Shown here piece by piece: positions 34,947-46,125 of a DNA stretch of 64,000 nt. The notes under the pieces were generated by a model. That model searched no databases. It was not told the origin of the DNA and saw nothing but the letters and a program-made list of their open reading frames with translations. The stretch lies in assembly GCA_027627225.1 (NCBI GenBank), contig CM051030.1, positions 2,063,501 through 2,127,500 on the forward strand. The letters are read 5' to 3'. Both the position numbers and the translations under genes were made by a program. Every line of letters begins with the position of its first letter. Position 1 is the first letter of the stretch. This stretch comes from Congeria kusceri. Lineage: Eukaryota > Mollusca > Bivalvia > Myida > Dreissenidae.

Positions 34947-35800
34947 ATCAAAACGCTGACAGCGTAGAAAGACTGTTGGCGAGAAAAGAAACTAAGAGCA
35001 AATGAATTATATGAGCATTTTTATCATAAAAAGAAACATTTATCGAAGTAATTCACTGTCTGTTATATCATTTCTACCAAAAAACAAACAAAAATGAAAC
35101 TCATAACTACACACTCTACTTAAAATACATTGGTATAAGCTGGTATTTGACTTAATTTAAGATGGAGATCCAGGCCACTGTTTTGCAAATTTAAACGAGC
35201 GCGCGTCTAATTTCAATGCTATTTATCTACGACATTCTCATCATTATTATTTTGTAATTCGTGGGAGGCAAATATTTTTGTGCAAACTAATTAAAAAGCA
35301 GTTATATGCATACAAGTCATATATCTGTCACAAATACATTCAAAACTCTCTTTAGAAGTACAATGCTTCTCCATAATTCTTATGCATACGTCAAAAACAA
35401 TAGCAATCGTCAATAGAGTGGTTACGATCGCTCCGCTATATGTACTGACTCAATACACTGTTGTTAAGCTTACGCAATATGATGTAATACGCAGTTAACC
35501 AGTCACCAGCACAAACAGATATGCTATCATACCTATGTGAATAGACATAACATGAATTCACTCGTAGATGTGGACTGAATGGATTATTATTATTGTGTAT
35601 TAGTGTTTTAAGTCGGATCTATTTCTTGTCATCTAGTGATAGAAAGTAGCATCAAATAACAGGAAGCCTCACTGCTCAGCGAGCGAAGCCTACTAATTTA
35701 TCGATTTACTGACTCGTAGCCTGCAAAGAAAAGAAGTAGTTCCCTCAAGACCGATTTCTAAATACACCTACTAAATCCTGTTGGCTTGCGCCAACAGTCT
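34947..35800 (+). mobile_element. Helitron-like element, family D, copy 1
   Basis: Starts ATCAAAACGCTGACAGCGTA, with the subterminal arm AGACTGTTGGCG at 34970. It ends with the perfect 8-bp hairpin CTGTTGGC-TTGC-GCCAACAG followed by TCT and A-rich host DNA. The paralogous composite (17098-17112) is the empty site, TATTACTAAAAAAAAAG, so the boundaries are known to within one or two bases and no obvious target duplication is present. Starting in TC after an A, and ending in CTAA if two As are included, would match Helitron-type TC...CTRR ends. Other copies: 55223-56171 (-) and 53438-53827. Confidence 0.75.
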
Positions 35801-36380
35801 AAAAAAAAAAAATGCTGTCTGTTTAATAACTTTAGTACAAACTGAGTTACAGTTTATGGGGTGTTACCATTTAATCCAGGTCCAGCTAGCCCATTTCATT
35901 ATAAAAATAGATATGGATAGGCTTGTTGACTTGTTTTAGACTTGCATAGCATTGGGCACAAAGACTAGTATACCCGGTAGCTCGCAAACATTAACCTAAT
36001 ACTCATCACCTGTATTAGCACAAATTAGGCGCTCTAACTGTATTCTGTGTTTACATTCATTTTAGTCTGTGCACATGTTTCACAAGTTTAACGATACCGT
36101 GATAGTATTTTTTTTGGTACACTGCAAATCGTTATATCGCAATTCGCGGGGTCCATGGATCGGGATCGCGATACAGCCAGATCGCAATATAACTTTCCAG
36201 ACCATTCATGAACATATACACTAGCCTATTTTCGCGATATGTTAAAAACACGTTTGCCAGGGGGCGGGACAGTTTTCCTTATATGGCTTTATTGAAATCT
36301 CAAACAATCTTCTTCTTATAAGCCATTATGATGCTTTACACTCAGGTGAGCGACCTAGGGCCATGATGGCCCTCTTGTTT

Positions 36381-37658
36381 ATGAGGTGTGTTCCATACAG
36401 GACTGGTGTCTCAATTCAGATGGAACATACAATACAGTTGAGTAATGTGTTGACAGATTGCAAAACCTTGATTCCAGACTGGTCAACGAACCTGCCTACA
36501 TTGAAACTGTCTGTTAAAAGTTGAAAAACTAAACAACCATGTAATTGGTAAAAGAAAGTACTAAATATTGCTGCAAACAATATTTATTTTTGGAACCAAA
36601 AATATGTAGGGTCAGAAGCAAAAGTAAAGGATCAGTCGGTAGACCAAAAACGGAACTATTTGTTTTTCCTTTCTGGGTATTTCAAGCATCTGTCTTGACA
36701 TTATATAAAGCTCCTCATATTTCATGGTGATTGGGCATGGCCAGGGATTTTTAGATGCTCGAAAGGCTTCCTTTAGGCACGTGGCTATACATTTTTTTCC
36801 AGAGTTGAAAAATTTAAATATGTCAAAAATGCAATAAAAACAAGAGGGGGATGGGGGTGAGGGGATCTTTCTTGGCTGTGTTGATACTTCATTGTTTAAC
36901 GAGTCGATTATGTGAATATGAAATAAATTTCATGAAACACACGCTTATTTTACAATTATTTTGTAGAATCAGGGTTTAGCTGAAGTTAGTTGTTTGTAGC
37001 CACATACGAGTATAAACACTCCTGGCCCAAATTATCGCTTACAGTGTCAGTTTGTAGATTCCACCTATTGTGCCTATACATTTTTTGAACCCAAGCTATG
37101 CCCTTGAAGGCTGTTACCAGTGGTAAAGTATTTGAAAGACAACACCTGCTAAAAAAAAATGAAGCTTTTCCAAGTATTTCTTATCCTATTCAATACAGCA
37201 TTTAGACTCTCATTACTACTAATAATGCAACCACGATTTCCATTCCATTACATTACCATAGTGGAAATATTTTTTATTTATACAGTGTACATGAACACGT
37301 CTGAATAAATATGTCTCGGCTTGTTTAAAAGGAACACCTTCAGCAATTTTAATGCTATTATTTTTAAAGATAATACAATTACATTTACAGTATCAATCAT
37401 TGACGACATTGTGAGAATTGAAAGAAACAAAAACAAAAAAACCCAGAGGAGGTATCAAACTCATGTCTACGGAGTCGTTTGAACAAATGACAGTCTACAG
37501 CATTCTAACCCGCTATTCTGACTTGTGTGAAAAACGTGGTAACTATGGCTATAGAAGATATATCCACATATCTGTCGTCAAAGTGTAAACAAGAAAAAGG
37601 CCAAAACATACACAACATAAATCATAATATTATACTGATTTTATAGTATTGTCTCTTT
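36381..37658. other. intergenic, no feature recognised
   Basis: AT-rich DNA with a G-rich tract (36845-36868). No gene or repeat is supported. Confidence 0.4.
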
Positions 37659-38915
37659 TTATAGGGGACCTCTCCGGCATAAGCTGTCTTCCGTCGTTCG
37701 TATGTCCTCAACATTTTGACCCGTTATCGAGATAAAGACTACATTTTTTATTAAATCTTGAACTAACTTGCACAGTTTGTGTATGACCATAAAATCTTGG
37801 TTGGTATTGATAATGGGCCAAATTAGACCAGAAACCTTAGAGTTATGGCCCCTTGTTTGTGGGAAACAATGCAAATATTGCCTTCTTCGTTCATAGAGAC
37901 TTCATTTTTCTGCCAATCTTGACAACTTCCACGGTTTGTGTATTATCAAAAGATCACAGTAGAAGTCAACATTGGGCCAGATTGGGCCACAAACACCAGA
38001 GTTATGCATCCTTGTTTGTTCAAAATAGGCAAAGATTGCCATTTTACCTTAATTAAGACTTCATTTTTCTTCCAATCTTGACCAAACTTCCGCATTTTGC
38101 GTGTGACCAAAAGATTTTAGCAGGAGCCAAAAATGGATAAGGTAAGACCACAGACACCGGTGTTATGGCCCCTTGTATGTGGAAAAAAATGCAAAAATTG
38201 CCTTTTTTTTCATAGAGACATTTTTCTTCCAATCTTGACTAAACTTCCACAGTTTGTATGTGATCAGACAACTGCAGCAGAACGCCAACAATGGGTCAGA
38301 TTGGGCAACAAACATCAGAGTTATGGCCCCTTTGATAGTAAAAAAATAAAATTGCAATAATTCGTGCATCGAGATTTCATTTTTCATTCAATCTTGATAA
38401 AACTTCCACGTTTTGTATGGCCATAAGATCTCAACACAAGCAGCAAATGAGACAGGCCACAGCAGTTATATCCACCTAATTGTGAAAATTAATTCAAAAA
38501 TGAATTTGTTGCAAGACGGGGACTTCATTTTCAACCAGTCTGGACCAAACTTGCACATTTTGTCTATGACCATAAAATCTAAAGCGAATGTCAACATAGG
38601 ACGGGTAAATGGCAATACACTCTACTCTTTGAAACAAGCTGGCAAGCATGACATGACCTTTACGCAGCGGTCGCCATTATCTTTCAGAACTGCAGCATTA
38701 ACACTATTCCTCCGAAATTGCCTTCACAAAGTTGGATACCAGGGTAGAGAAAATCTATCCAGGTCCTTACTTGTTCTTTGTATGAGAGTAAATCAGCTAG
38801 ACAAATTATTAAAGGACTTTATGGCGTACATTTCCACAAGCCTTTCACAACAGTAAGGCTTTCATCTTTGCCAGTACTCAGGTGAGCCCTTTGGGCCATC
38901 ATGGCCCTCTTGTTT
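37659..38915 (+). mobile_element. Helitron-like element, family A, 5' hairpin lost
   Basis: Opens with AGGGGACCTCTCCGGC, which in the composites follows the 5' hairpin. About five core units follow (anchors TTATGGCCCCTTGT, ACTTCATTTTTCTTCCAATC, CTTCCACAGTTTGT). It ends CTCAGGTGAGCCCTTTGG, hairpin GGGCCATC-ATGGCCC and CTCTTGTTT. The open frame of 147 residues (38413-38856) lies in core sequence and looks non-coding. Confidence 0.7.
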
Positions 38916-39021
38916 ATTTATATTTTGTTCCCTTCTCCAACCAAGAACCAAAAAATAAAAAAACTCTGGCCTTATCATAAAAAGGTACCCTGTTTTGAAG
39001 TCGCCTGAGTGACAAGTAAAT

Positions 39022-39258
39022 ATGTGGCGTGTTGTGGGAAAACCTGGCTTAATGCATGTGTGTAAAGTGTCATCCCGGATTAGCCTGTGCATTCCGCACA
39101 GGTTAATGACACTTTCCTCCTACAGTGGATTTATGTTACGAATCGACTTTCTTGAAACAGAAAATACCATAAAAGCAGAAAGTGCCATCCCGGATTCGGC
39201 TGTACAGACTGTACAGTCTGATCCGGGACGGCACTTTACGCATATCCATTTAGCATTT
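39022..39258. mobile_element. Dreissena-type inverted-repeat element, right-truncated
   Basis: GTGGCGTGTTGTGGGAAAAC, GGCTTAATGCATGTG, then CCCGGATTAGCCTGTGCATT and, inverted, the same block near 39188-39232. The right terminal repeat is lost. Full copy at 63331-63597. Confidence 0.7.
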
Positions 39259-39271
39259 AACAAAACAGGAG

Positions 39272-39415
39272 ATCTGAATTTTACTCGTTGCGTTGAGTCT
39301 AGTACTATAGCTGTAACTATCTTCTACATTTGTACAAATTAAATATACATGACTTGTGTAATTCAATTTAAGACTTATCCCAATATAAATAATATTACAC
39401 TTCACGATACATTTT
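39272..39415. repeat. dispersed repeat, copy 2 (copy 1 at 29385-29520)
   Basis: Same order of blocks as copy 1. It is followed at once by a relative of the nested MITE, as copy 1 is preceded by one, so the two loci may be old parts of one larger repeat. Confidence 0.55.
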
Positions 39416-39556
39416 CAGGATTGTCATTATTGAACGAGTTCTGATCAAATTTATCGTTCAAAATCATGGGGATATCAGTTGTCTTTTTTCAGGAAGTTTA
39501 CAATATCTCAAGGGGGACCCTAGACCCCTGACCAAATCGCTTACATTAAGATTAAA
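39415..39556. mobile_element. relative of the small nested MITE, one end only
   Basis: CAGGATTGTCATTATTGAAC, CTGATCAAATTTATCGTT, CAGGAAGTTTAC and CCTAGACCCCTGACC match the inverse of 28850-29005. The other end is not found. Confidence 0.5.
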
Positions 39557-40243
39557 ACGTAATGTTTACATACCATACACACAGTAAAAAGCATGAACAG
39601 CACAAACATCCAGTAGATCCATAAATAATTCATTCCAAAGTACTCGTCTTTACGAGCACATACATGCTAGTGTACATATTTCGTTCAGTCAAATATAGCC
39701 GTGTCCTATATAATAACTTTTCAAGGTTTGGGAACAGGAAAAGATCTTAAACGGAAGACAGTTATACTGTTGAACCAATCGTAAATCCAAACTGTAAAAT
39801 ATCAAATTACTTTAAATTGTGGATACTATTCAAATTTGAAGTCTGAGCCTTTGTCTTAACACAACAGTGGGTATCGTATGTCATTTTGAAAAACAATCTT
39901 GTGATTCATCATGTTAAAATATTGTTTTTAAAATTACCGTATAGATTAGATCAAGACTAACTTTTAAAAACTGGAAGTTTGATTTTTCTGGCCTCTGCTT
40001 TTTGGAAGTTTTGCTCATAATATTTTGAAGTTTTGACAGTATTGAGTCGCATAAATATGTTTATCAAACTTTTCACAGCATATATCACTACCTTAGTATA
40101 GCTTTTGTTTTACAGTCATGTTTTCACTCCATGTTTCTTTTTTTCAGACCTATTGTAAACTTTGAATTTAATTATGATCAGGGCTTGTACCTGAGTGAAA
40201 ATTTTGGAAGTCCTCACTTCCAAGTGTTGGATATTGAAGTCTT
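39557..40243. other. intergenic, no feature recognised
   Basis: AT-rich DNA, no supported gene. Confidence 0.4.
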
Positions 40244-40315
40244 AAGGTGAAAGGCCAAGCTTCTAACAAATGTTATTTATTCTTTAGTAACATAGTTTTA
40301 GCCATAACAAATATT
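40244..40315. repeat. dispersed repeat, copy 2 (copy 1 at 24610-24680)
   Basis: High identity to 24610-24680 over about 70 bases. Confidence 0.6.
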
Positions 40316-41766
40316 GTTTTATATATAAACTGTACAAATTACGTCAAAACTCGCGTTATTTCATTAAGTTACAATAACCTAAGACATAATAGACTACACA
40401 TAGACTTTACTTTCTTCGTATTAGACATCTGCTGGGATCGTTTACTTAGTACCACTTTGTGTTATCAACTTATCAGTAATCTTGACCACTAGACAAATGA
40501 TAAACATATTTTACCGAGATCATAAACTTTATGGCCCCGGCAAACAACGATGACAATATCCTGAGTATTCCTACACAAGAACGTGTTAAAAGTAATATGA
40601 AGGTTTGACAAGTTGTGGGCATGGCAAATCCTGATTGCTGATTGGTTGATAGGTTTACGAATCATAATTATACTGGACTTAGATCTAATCTGATTTGTTA
40701 CAGTAGTTCAGCCTAATGCATTGGCAATTTAAATTCAACTATCTTTATAATTAAACAGTAAGAAAAAAAATAAAAATGCAGCATTTTGTTGTATACGTAG
40801 TGAAAATAAAAAACAACAACATTTTTCATGTGGTGTTTTAATGTTTTTCAAAGCCCTATTACTGAATTATTTCAATACAAATGTCGATAATTCAGATTTA
40901 TGGCTATATAGAAAACGTCTAATAAAATTGTACAAGATTGTAAAGGGTCTTCTTAATATAATAATATATAGCCTGTTGCTGAAACATTGACTTTTTTAAA
41001 TATGAGAAAATAGTATATCCAAAAAATGTTTCACTATCCTGATTATAGATATAAGGAACATATATTGTAATCAATATTATGATAATCTGCAGTATGCAAG
41101 TATTTTTTTTAAAGTAGAGTAACTCGTAAAAATAAAACAATACATATATTGTCGGCATGTATGTGCGTTAGCATATCACATGCATTTTCTATGTGAAACA
41201 TCATGAAATGGATATGTTTTTTGGTTAAAGTGCATTACAAATTGAAAAAGACACATAAATACTTCACATTCATAGACTTTCACTGCACAAACATATTTCT
41301 TTTGTAGATGCTAATAATTATAGTTATTACACTTTGCAAACTGTGAAAGTGCTCTGGCACATGACATAATAAGGGGTTGTATACAAACTGCCATTCATTC
41401 GAGGCATGATGACACATCGACTGTGAAAACTAACATCTTTAATATAGTTGAAAGTGAAAATGCAACGGTTAAATAACAGTCGGTTATAAAAAATTAATAT
41501 GAATGAGCAACATAAACAACTAAGAGGATTAACTACCAAACATACGATTTTGATCTGTCTGAAAAGTGGTGGGAGTTTTCTATTTTAAATCGTAATTCTT
41601 TATTATTATACTTGTATGGAAATATAAAAGAATCTAAATAATTATGGATAAGCTAGATTGACGATCAACGAAAAGGTAAGTAATAAAAATTGGCATAATC
41701 TACTTATAAATGATGCATGTGCTAATTGTCATTTACTCGTCCCGCAAGACGTTGTTTAAATACGAC
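40316..41766. other. intergenic, very AT-rich
   Basis: No gene, repeat or coding signal is recognised. Confidence 0.4.
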
Positions 41767-43247
41767 ACCCCGGGGGGTCACATGGTTTATAAAGAAGAAA
41801 AAAAGCAAAATGACTTAAAATCTTCTCCCCTGAAACCGTAAAGGCCTAGAGGTTTCATATTTGGTATGGAACATTGTATAGTGGTCCTTTACAAAGATGG
41901 TTCAAATGATGCCCCTGGGGTCAAAACTGGCCACACCCCGGGGGTAACATGGTTTATAAAGACTTGAATAGCAAAATGACTTGAAAAATCTTCTCTGAAA
42001 CCTCAAGGCCCAGAGGTTTTTGTAGTCCTCTACAAAGATTGTTGAAATTATGCCCCTGGGGTCAGAACTGGCCACACCCCATGGTTCAGATGGTTTATAT
42101 AGATTTAAATAGCAAAATGACTTTATAAAAATCTCCTCTGAAACTGCAAGGCCCAGAGGTTTCATATTTAGTATGTAACATTGTATAGTGGTCCTCTATA
42201 AAGATTGTTTAAATGATGCCCCTGGGGTTAAAACTTGCCACACCCCGGGGGTAACAATGTTTATATAGACTTAAATAGCAAAATGACTTTAAAAATCTTG
42301 TTTCCTGAAACCGCGAGGCCCGGAGGCTTCATATTTGGTATGTAATGTTGTATAGTGGTCCTCTACAAAGATTGTTCAAATGATGCCCATGGGGTCAAAA
42401 CTGGCCACACCCCGGGGCTCACATGGCTTATATAGACGTAAATGGCAAAATTATTTAAAAATTACTCTCTGAAACCACAAGGCCCAGAGGTTTCATATTT
42501 GGTTAAAGCAATATATTGAGACCTCAATTGGGATTGCATATGGGATGGGTTGGGTCAAGGTCAAGGTCACTGTTACTAAAAATAGAAAAACGGTTTCGGC
42601 TCAATAACTTTAAAACGTATTGTGATATTTTAATGAAACATAGATGATACCTTATATAGACACCTCGCATGGGATTGCATATGGGGTGGGAGGGGTCAAA
42701 GTCAAGGTCACTGTTATTAAAAATAGAAAGATAGTTTCCGTTAAATATCTCGAACGCCGTGAGCTATTTGAATGAAACTTAATACATAAGTACCTTATAT
42801 CGAGGCATTGCTTGGGATTGCATATGGTGTGGATGGGGTCAAGTTTACTGTTACTAAAAATAGAAAAACGGTTTCCGCTTATTAACTTGAGAACACATTG
42901 CGATATTTTAATGAAACTTAATACACATATCTTATATCAAGACCTCACTTGGGTTTGCTTATGGGGTGTGTGGGTTCAAGGTCACTGTTATTAAATGTAG
43001 AAAAACGGTTTACGCTCAATAACTTAAGAATGCATTGAGATATTTTAATGAAACTTCATACGTAGATACCTTATATCGAGACCTTGCTTTACGTATGTGG
43101 TGGATGCGGTGAAGGTCATGGTCACCATTACTAAAAATAGAAAAACAGTTTTTTGCTCAATAACTTGAGAACGTATTGAGATACTTTAATGAAACTTCAT
43201 ACATAGATATCAGGTGAGCGACCTAGGGCCATCGTGGCCTTCTAGTT
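41767..43247 (+). mobile_element. Helitron-like element, family A, 5'-truncated
   Basis: Starts inside core type 1 (CCCCGGGGGGTCACATGGTT; about four units of ~165 bp to 42510). It continues with core type 2 (about five units of ~145 bp: TTGGGATTGCATATGGG, GTCAAGGTCACTGTTA, GAAAAACGGTTT). It ends TATCAGGTGAGCGACCTAGG with GGCCATCGTGGCC and TTCTAGTT. The complete relative at 59651-63064 has the same core order. The tail TTCTAGTT matches the family-C tail. Confidence 0.75.
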
Positions 43248-43253
43248 AAAACT

Positions 43254-43514
43254 TGGAACTAACCTTTGTCATCAAGTGTTTCGGCACTTATTTCACAGGT
43301 TGATACAATGGATAAGAGGATGAATGACCTAGAGGTGGAAATCAAGGACATTGAAAAGGCATGTGAGTTCAGTGGTAGTGTGGCAGATGACCTTACAAAA
43401 AAGCAGCAGCATTTGGACTCACTTATGAAAACCATGAACAGCATGAAAACGTCAGAAGAGGAACATGTCTCCAAGGAATTGCGACTTCAGACTTCAGGAA
43501 GCCGGGCAAGATGA
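43254..43514 (+). pseudogene. LINE ORF1-like coiled-coil fragment
   Basis: An open stretch encodes a highly charged heptad-rich peptide (pieces such as MDKRMNDLEVEIKDIEKA and KKQQHLDSLMKTMNSMK), predicted coiled coil. Similar segments occur in ORF1 proteins of LINE-type retrotransposons. No proper ATG or upstream part is present; a family-A element end abuts it. It is followed by a retrotransposon endonuclease remnant, which supports the reading, but it could be a fragment of another coiled-coil protein. Confidence 0.5.
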
Positions 43515-43559
43515 ACATCAACAAACAACTGTATGCGAATAGGCTGACGCTAGAGACAC

Positions 43560-44150
43560 TATACGGAAAGGAGTTACTCTAGTAAGAAATGATTTAGACA
43601 GTTTATTATGGCTTAAAATAGGTAAAAAATATTTCAATATAGAATCTGATATATATTGAGCTGTAATGTATATTGCACCTGAAAATTCATGATATGTATG
43701 AAGTAGACATTTTTTCAAAAGTTAGAATCTGATTTAAATTTTTTCAAAAGTAAAGGAAAAGTATTTATAACTGGGGACGCAAACGCTAGAACCGGCAATA
43801 AAGCAGACTTTATTGACAATGACAGAAGCTTGGGTGATTTTGATTTATTGGAAATAGACACCTCACTAGAACGGCCAGCCTGCGACCCTGGGTCAAACCG
43901 ATTTGGTGACTACCTATTAGATGTATGTAAATCTACTAATATAGGAATTGTTAATGGCAGACTATTTAACGATAAAGGAATTGGAAAATCTACTTGTTTT
44001 ACGCATAATGGGGAAAGCACAGTTGACTATCTGTTAACATCAGTCAAAATGTTTCAAGATTTAGCTGATTTTAAAGTGCACGATTTCACTGAATTCTATA
44101 GTATGGAAAGTCGAGAGCACACATCATATGACCTACTTTTTACTCAGTAG
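43560..44150 (+). pseudogene. retrotransposon endonuclease (EEP) domain remnant
   Basis: Frame 1 from 43570 gives GVTLVRNDLDSLLWLKI and, past a stop, MYIAPENS. After a frame change near 43700-43750 the translation reads KVFITGDANARTGNKADF (the GDxNAR catalytic block of the endonuclease/exonuclease/phosphatase fold), then GDYLLDVCKSTNIGIVNGR and STCFTHNGESTVDYLLTS. The final SDH catalytic motif expected after this is degraded. The domain nicks target DNA in non-LTR retrotransposons. Stops and frameshifts show that it is dead, and no reverse transcriptase follows. Confidence 0.8.
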
Positions 44151-44519
44151 GCTCAGTAGGCTATGAATCACTATATAACAAATGAACAATCGATTCTCCT
44201 AACTAGCAAGCTTTATTATCTATTCTACATGGCTCGTTGCAGATTGACTTGTTAACAAACATGAACATAATTCCGTTTGCGTTAGATAATTAGCTTGAAA
44301 ATATTTGTTCGTTAAATACAAACTAATTTATTTGATGTCATAACCAATTGAATTAGAAACCATATTATAGAGTTTAAGGTGGGAAATTGAAATTCATTCA
44401 AACAAATGTTTCCTTTTTAGCAAAAATGCACTTATAATTCACATGCTTTTAGTTGTTTGTTTTTTTCGCTTTCAGCGTTTTGATTTAATAATGCTTTGCA
44501 CACTCATTAATAAAGGGAA
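44151..44519. other. intergenic, no feature recognised
   Basis: AT-rich stretch between the endonuclease remnant and a tandem array. Confidence 0.4.
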
Positions 44520-45448
44520 GTAATTCACTTAGAAACTTCACAAGTCTGGTTCGTGCATGCAACACATCATCTGGTGATTGTGATCATTTCTGCCAATTTA
44601 TCTGAAAATCCCATGACAATATTATGCTCTGGAAAATTATTTGAACTTTGACCTTGATTAATGACCTTGACCTTTCAGCTAAAGACCTGGTTCTTGAACA
44701 CCACACGCCATCTCATAATGCTTACCACTTCTGCCAAGTTGTTAATTTTTTTTAATGCCGAACAAAATTATGCATCAGACAGAATCCATGAACTTAATTC
44801 TTATACTTAACCTATGACCTTACGTGTGACCTTGACCGTGGACCTAGTTTTTGTGGCCGACACATCGTCTAATAATGGTTATCACTTCTGCCAAGTTATT
44901 TGAAAATCCTTCAATGCTGGACAGAGTTATTGCCTTGACAAGCATCTTAACATGTATACATATACATGACCTTAAAGTGTGACCTAGACCTTGGACCAAG
45001 GCACCTGGTTCTGGCATGCAACACCGCTGCATAATGCTTATCACTTATGCCAAGTTGTTTGAAAATCCTTTCCTGCTGGACAACATTATGCTCCGACATG
45101 GTCTATGGCTTAAATTCTTATATTTGACCTTTGGCCTTTTAGTGTGACCTTGACATTATACAAAGGACCTGGTTCTTGCGCGCAACACACCGACACACCA
45201 TGCTTAGCACTTTGGCCAAGTTAGTTTAAAATCCTTCCCTGCTGGACAAAATTATGCTTCAGACAGTATCGTTGACTTAAATTCTTATATTTGACCATTG
45301 ACCTTTAAGTTTGACCTTGACCTTGGAACTAGGGACCTGGTTCTTGCGTGCGACACACCATCAACACTTGCGCCAAGTCATATGAAATTCCTTCCATGCT
45401 AGACAAAATTATGCTCCTGATAAGGTCTGTGACTTAAATTTTTATATT

Positions 45449-45461
45449 TGACCTTTGACCT
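45449..45461 (-). promoter_or_regulatory. perfect DR1 nuclear-receptor element
   Basis: TGACCTTTGACCT, the inverse of AGGTCA-A-AGGTCA, the HNF4/RXR/COUP-TF type site. TGACCTTGA (ERR/FTZ-F1 type) follows at 45469-45477. The sequence match is certain; function is untested. Confidence 0.4.
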
Positions 45462-45782
45462 TTAACTGTGACCTTGACCTTGGACCTAGGGATCTGGTTC
45501 TTGTGCGCGACACACCGTCTCACCATGCTCAACACTTGCGCCAAGTAATTTGAAATTGCTTCCGTGCTGGACAATATTATGCTTTAGACAGGGTCTATGG
45601 CTTAAATTCTTAAATTTGACCTTTGAACTTTAAGTGTGACTTTGACCTTGGACCTAAGGACCTGTTCTTGCATGCGAGACACCATCACACCGTGCTTAAT
45701 ACTTGTGCCAAGTAATTTAAAATCCTTCCCTGCTGGACAAAATTATGCTTCAGACAGTATCTGTGACTTAAATTCTTATATT

Positions 45783-45795
45783 TGACCTTTGACCT
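45783..45795 (-). promoter_or_regulatory. perfect DR1 nuclear-receptor element
   Basis: TGACCTTTGACCT in the next-but-one unit of the same array, with TGACCTTGA at 45803-45811. Function is untested. Confidence 0.4.
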
Positions 45796-46090
45796 TCACA
45801 TGTGACCTTGACCTTAGACCTAGGGACCTGGTTCTTGCGCGCGACACACCATCTCACCATGGTCAACACTTGTGCCAAGTTATTTGAAATTCCTTCCATG
45901 CTGGGCAAAATCATGCTCTGGACAGGGATAAAATGCTTAAATTCTTATATTTGACATTTGACCTTTAACTCTGACCTTGACCTTGGACCTAGGGACCTGG
46001 TTCTTGCACGACCGTCTCATTATGCTGAACATTTCTGCCAAGTTATTTGAAAATCCTCCAATGCTGAGCAAAGGACAGGGTAAACTATAT

Positions 46091-46125
46091 ATGCCCCCCC
46101 CCCCCATCATTGATGGTGGGGGCAT
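46091..46125. other. hairpin at end of the tandem array
   Basis: ATGCCCCC...CCATCA-TTGATGG-TGGGGGCAT is a near-perfect inverted repeat with a C-run on the left. Its place at the array end resembles the terminal hairpins of families A-C, so it may be the 3' end of a further family. Confidence 0.5.

Larger units (their letters stand above)
30099..36380 (+). mobile_element. Helitron-like composite element, family A, copy 2
   Basis: Paralogue of 13531-17647. Outer 5' hairpin at 30099-30130, inner 5' arm at 31006, and 3' end CTCAGGTGAGCGACC with hairpin GGGCCAT-G-ATGGCCC (36358-36372) and CTCTTGTTT. Flanking DNA differs from copy 1. It carries two insertions that copy 1 lacks: about 33140-34640 (unidentified) and 34947-35800 (family D). 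Otherwise the order of parts is identical. No transposition protein is encoded. Confidence 0.75.
44520..46080. repeat. tandem array, ~165-bp unit, about 9-10 copies
   Basis: Anchors recur about every 165 bases: GACCTGGTTCTTG, CACACCATCTCACCATG, GCCAAGTTATTTGAAA, TGCTGGACAAAATTATGCT, TTAAATTCTTATATTTGACC. Each unit carries a cluster of TGACCT half-sites (TGACCTTTGACCTTT and GTGACCTTGACCTTGG). It probably forms the core of a Helitron-like element ending at the hairpin 46091-46125; the left arm was not found. Confidence 0.85.

Noticed and set aside
34757..35005. 82-codon open frame crossing the family-D left border
   Set aside because: Spans the insertion junction between two mobile elements, so it cannot be an ancestral gene.
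38413..38856. 147-codon open frame
   Set aside because: Falls inside the core of a family-A element and has no protein similarity that I recognise.
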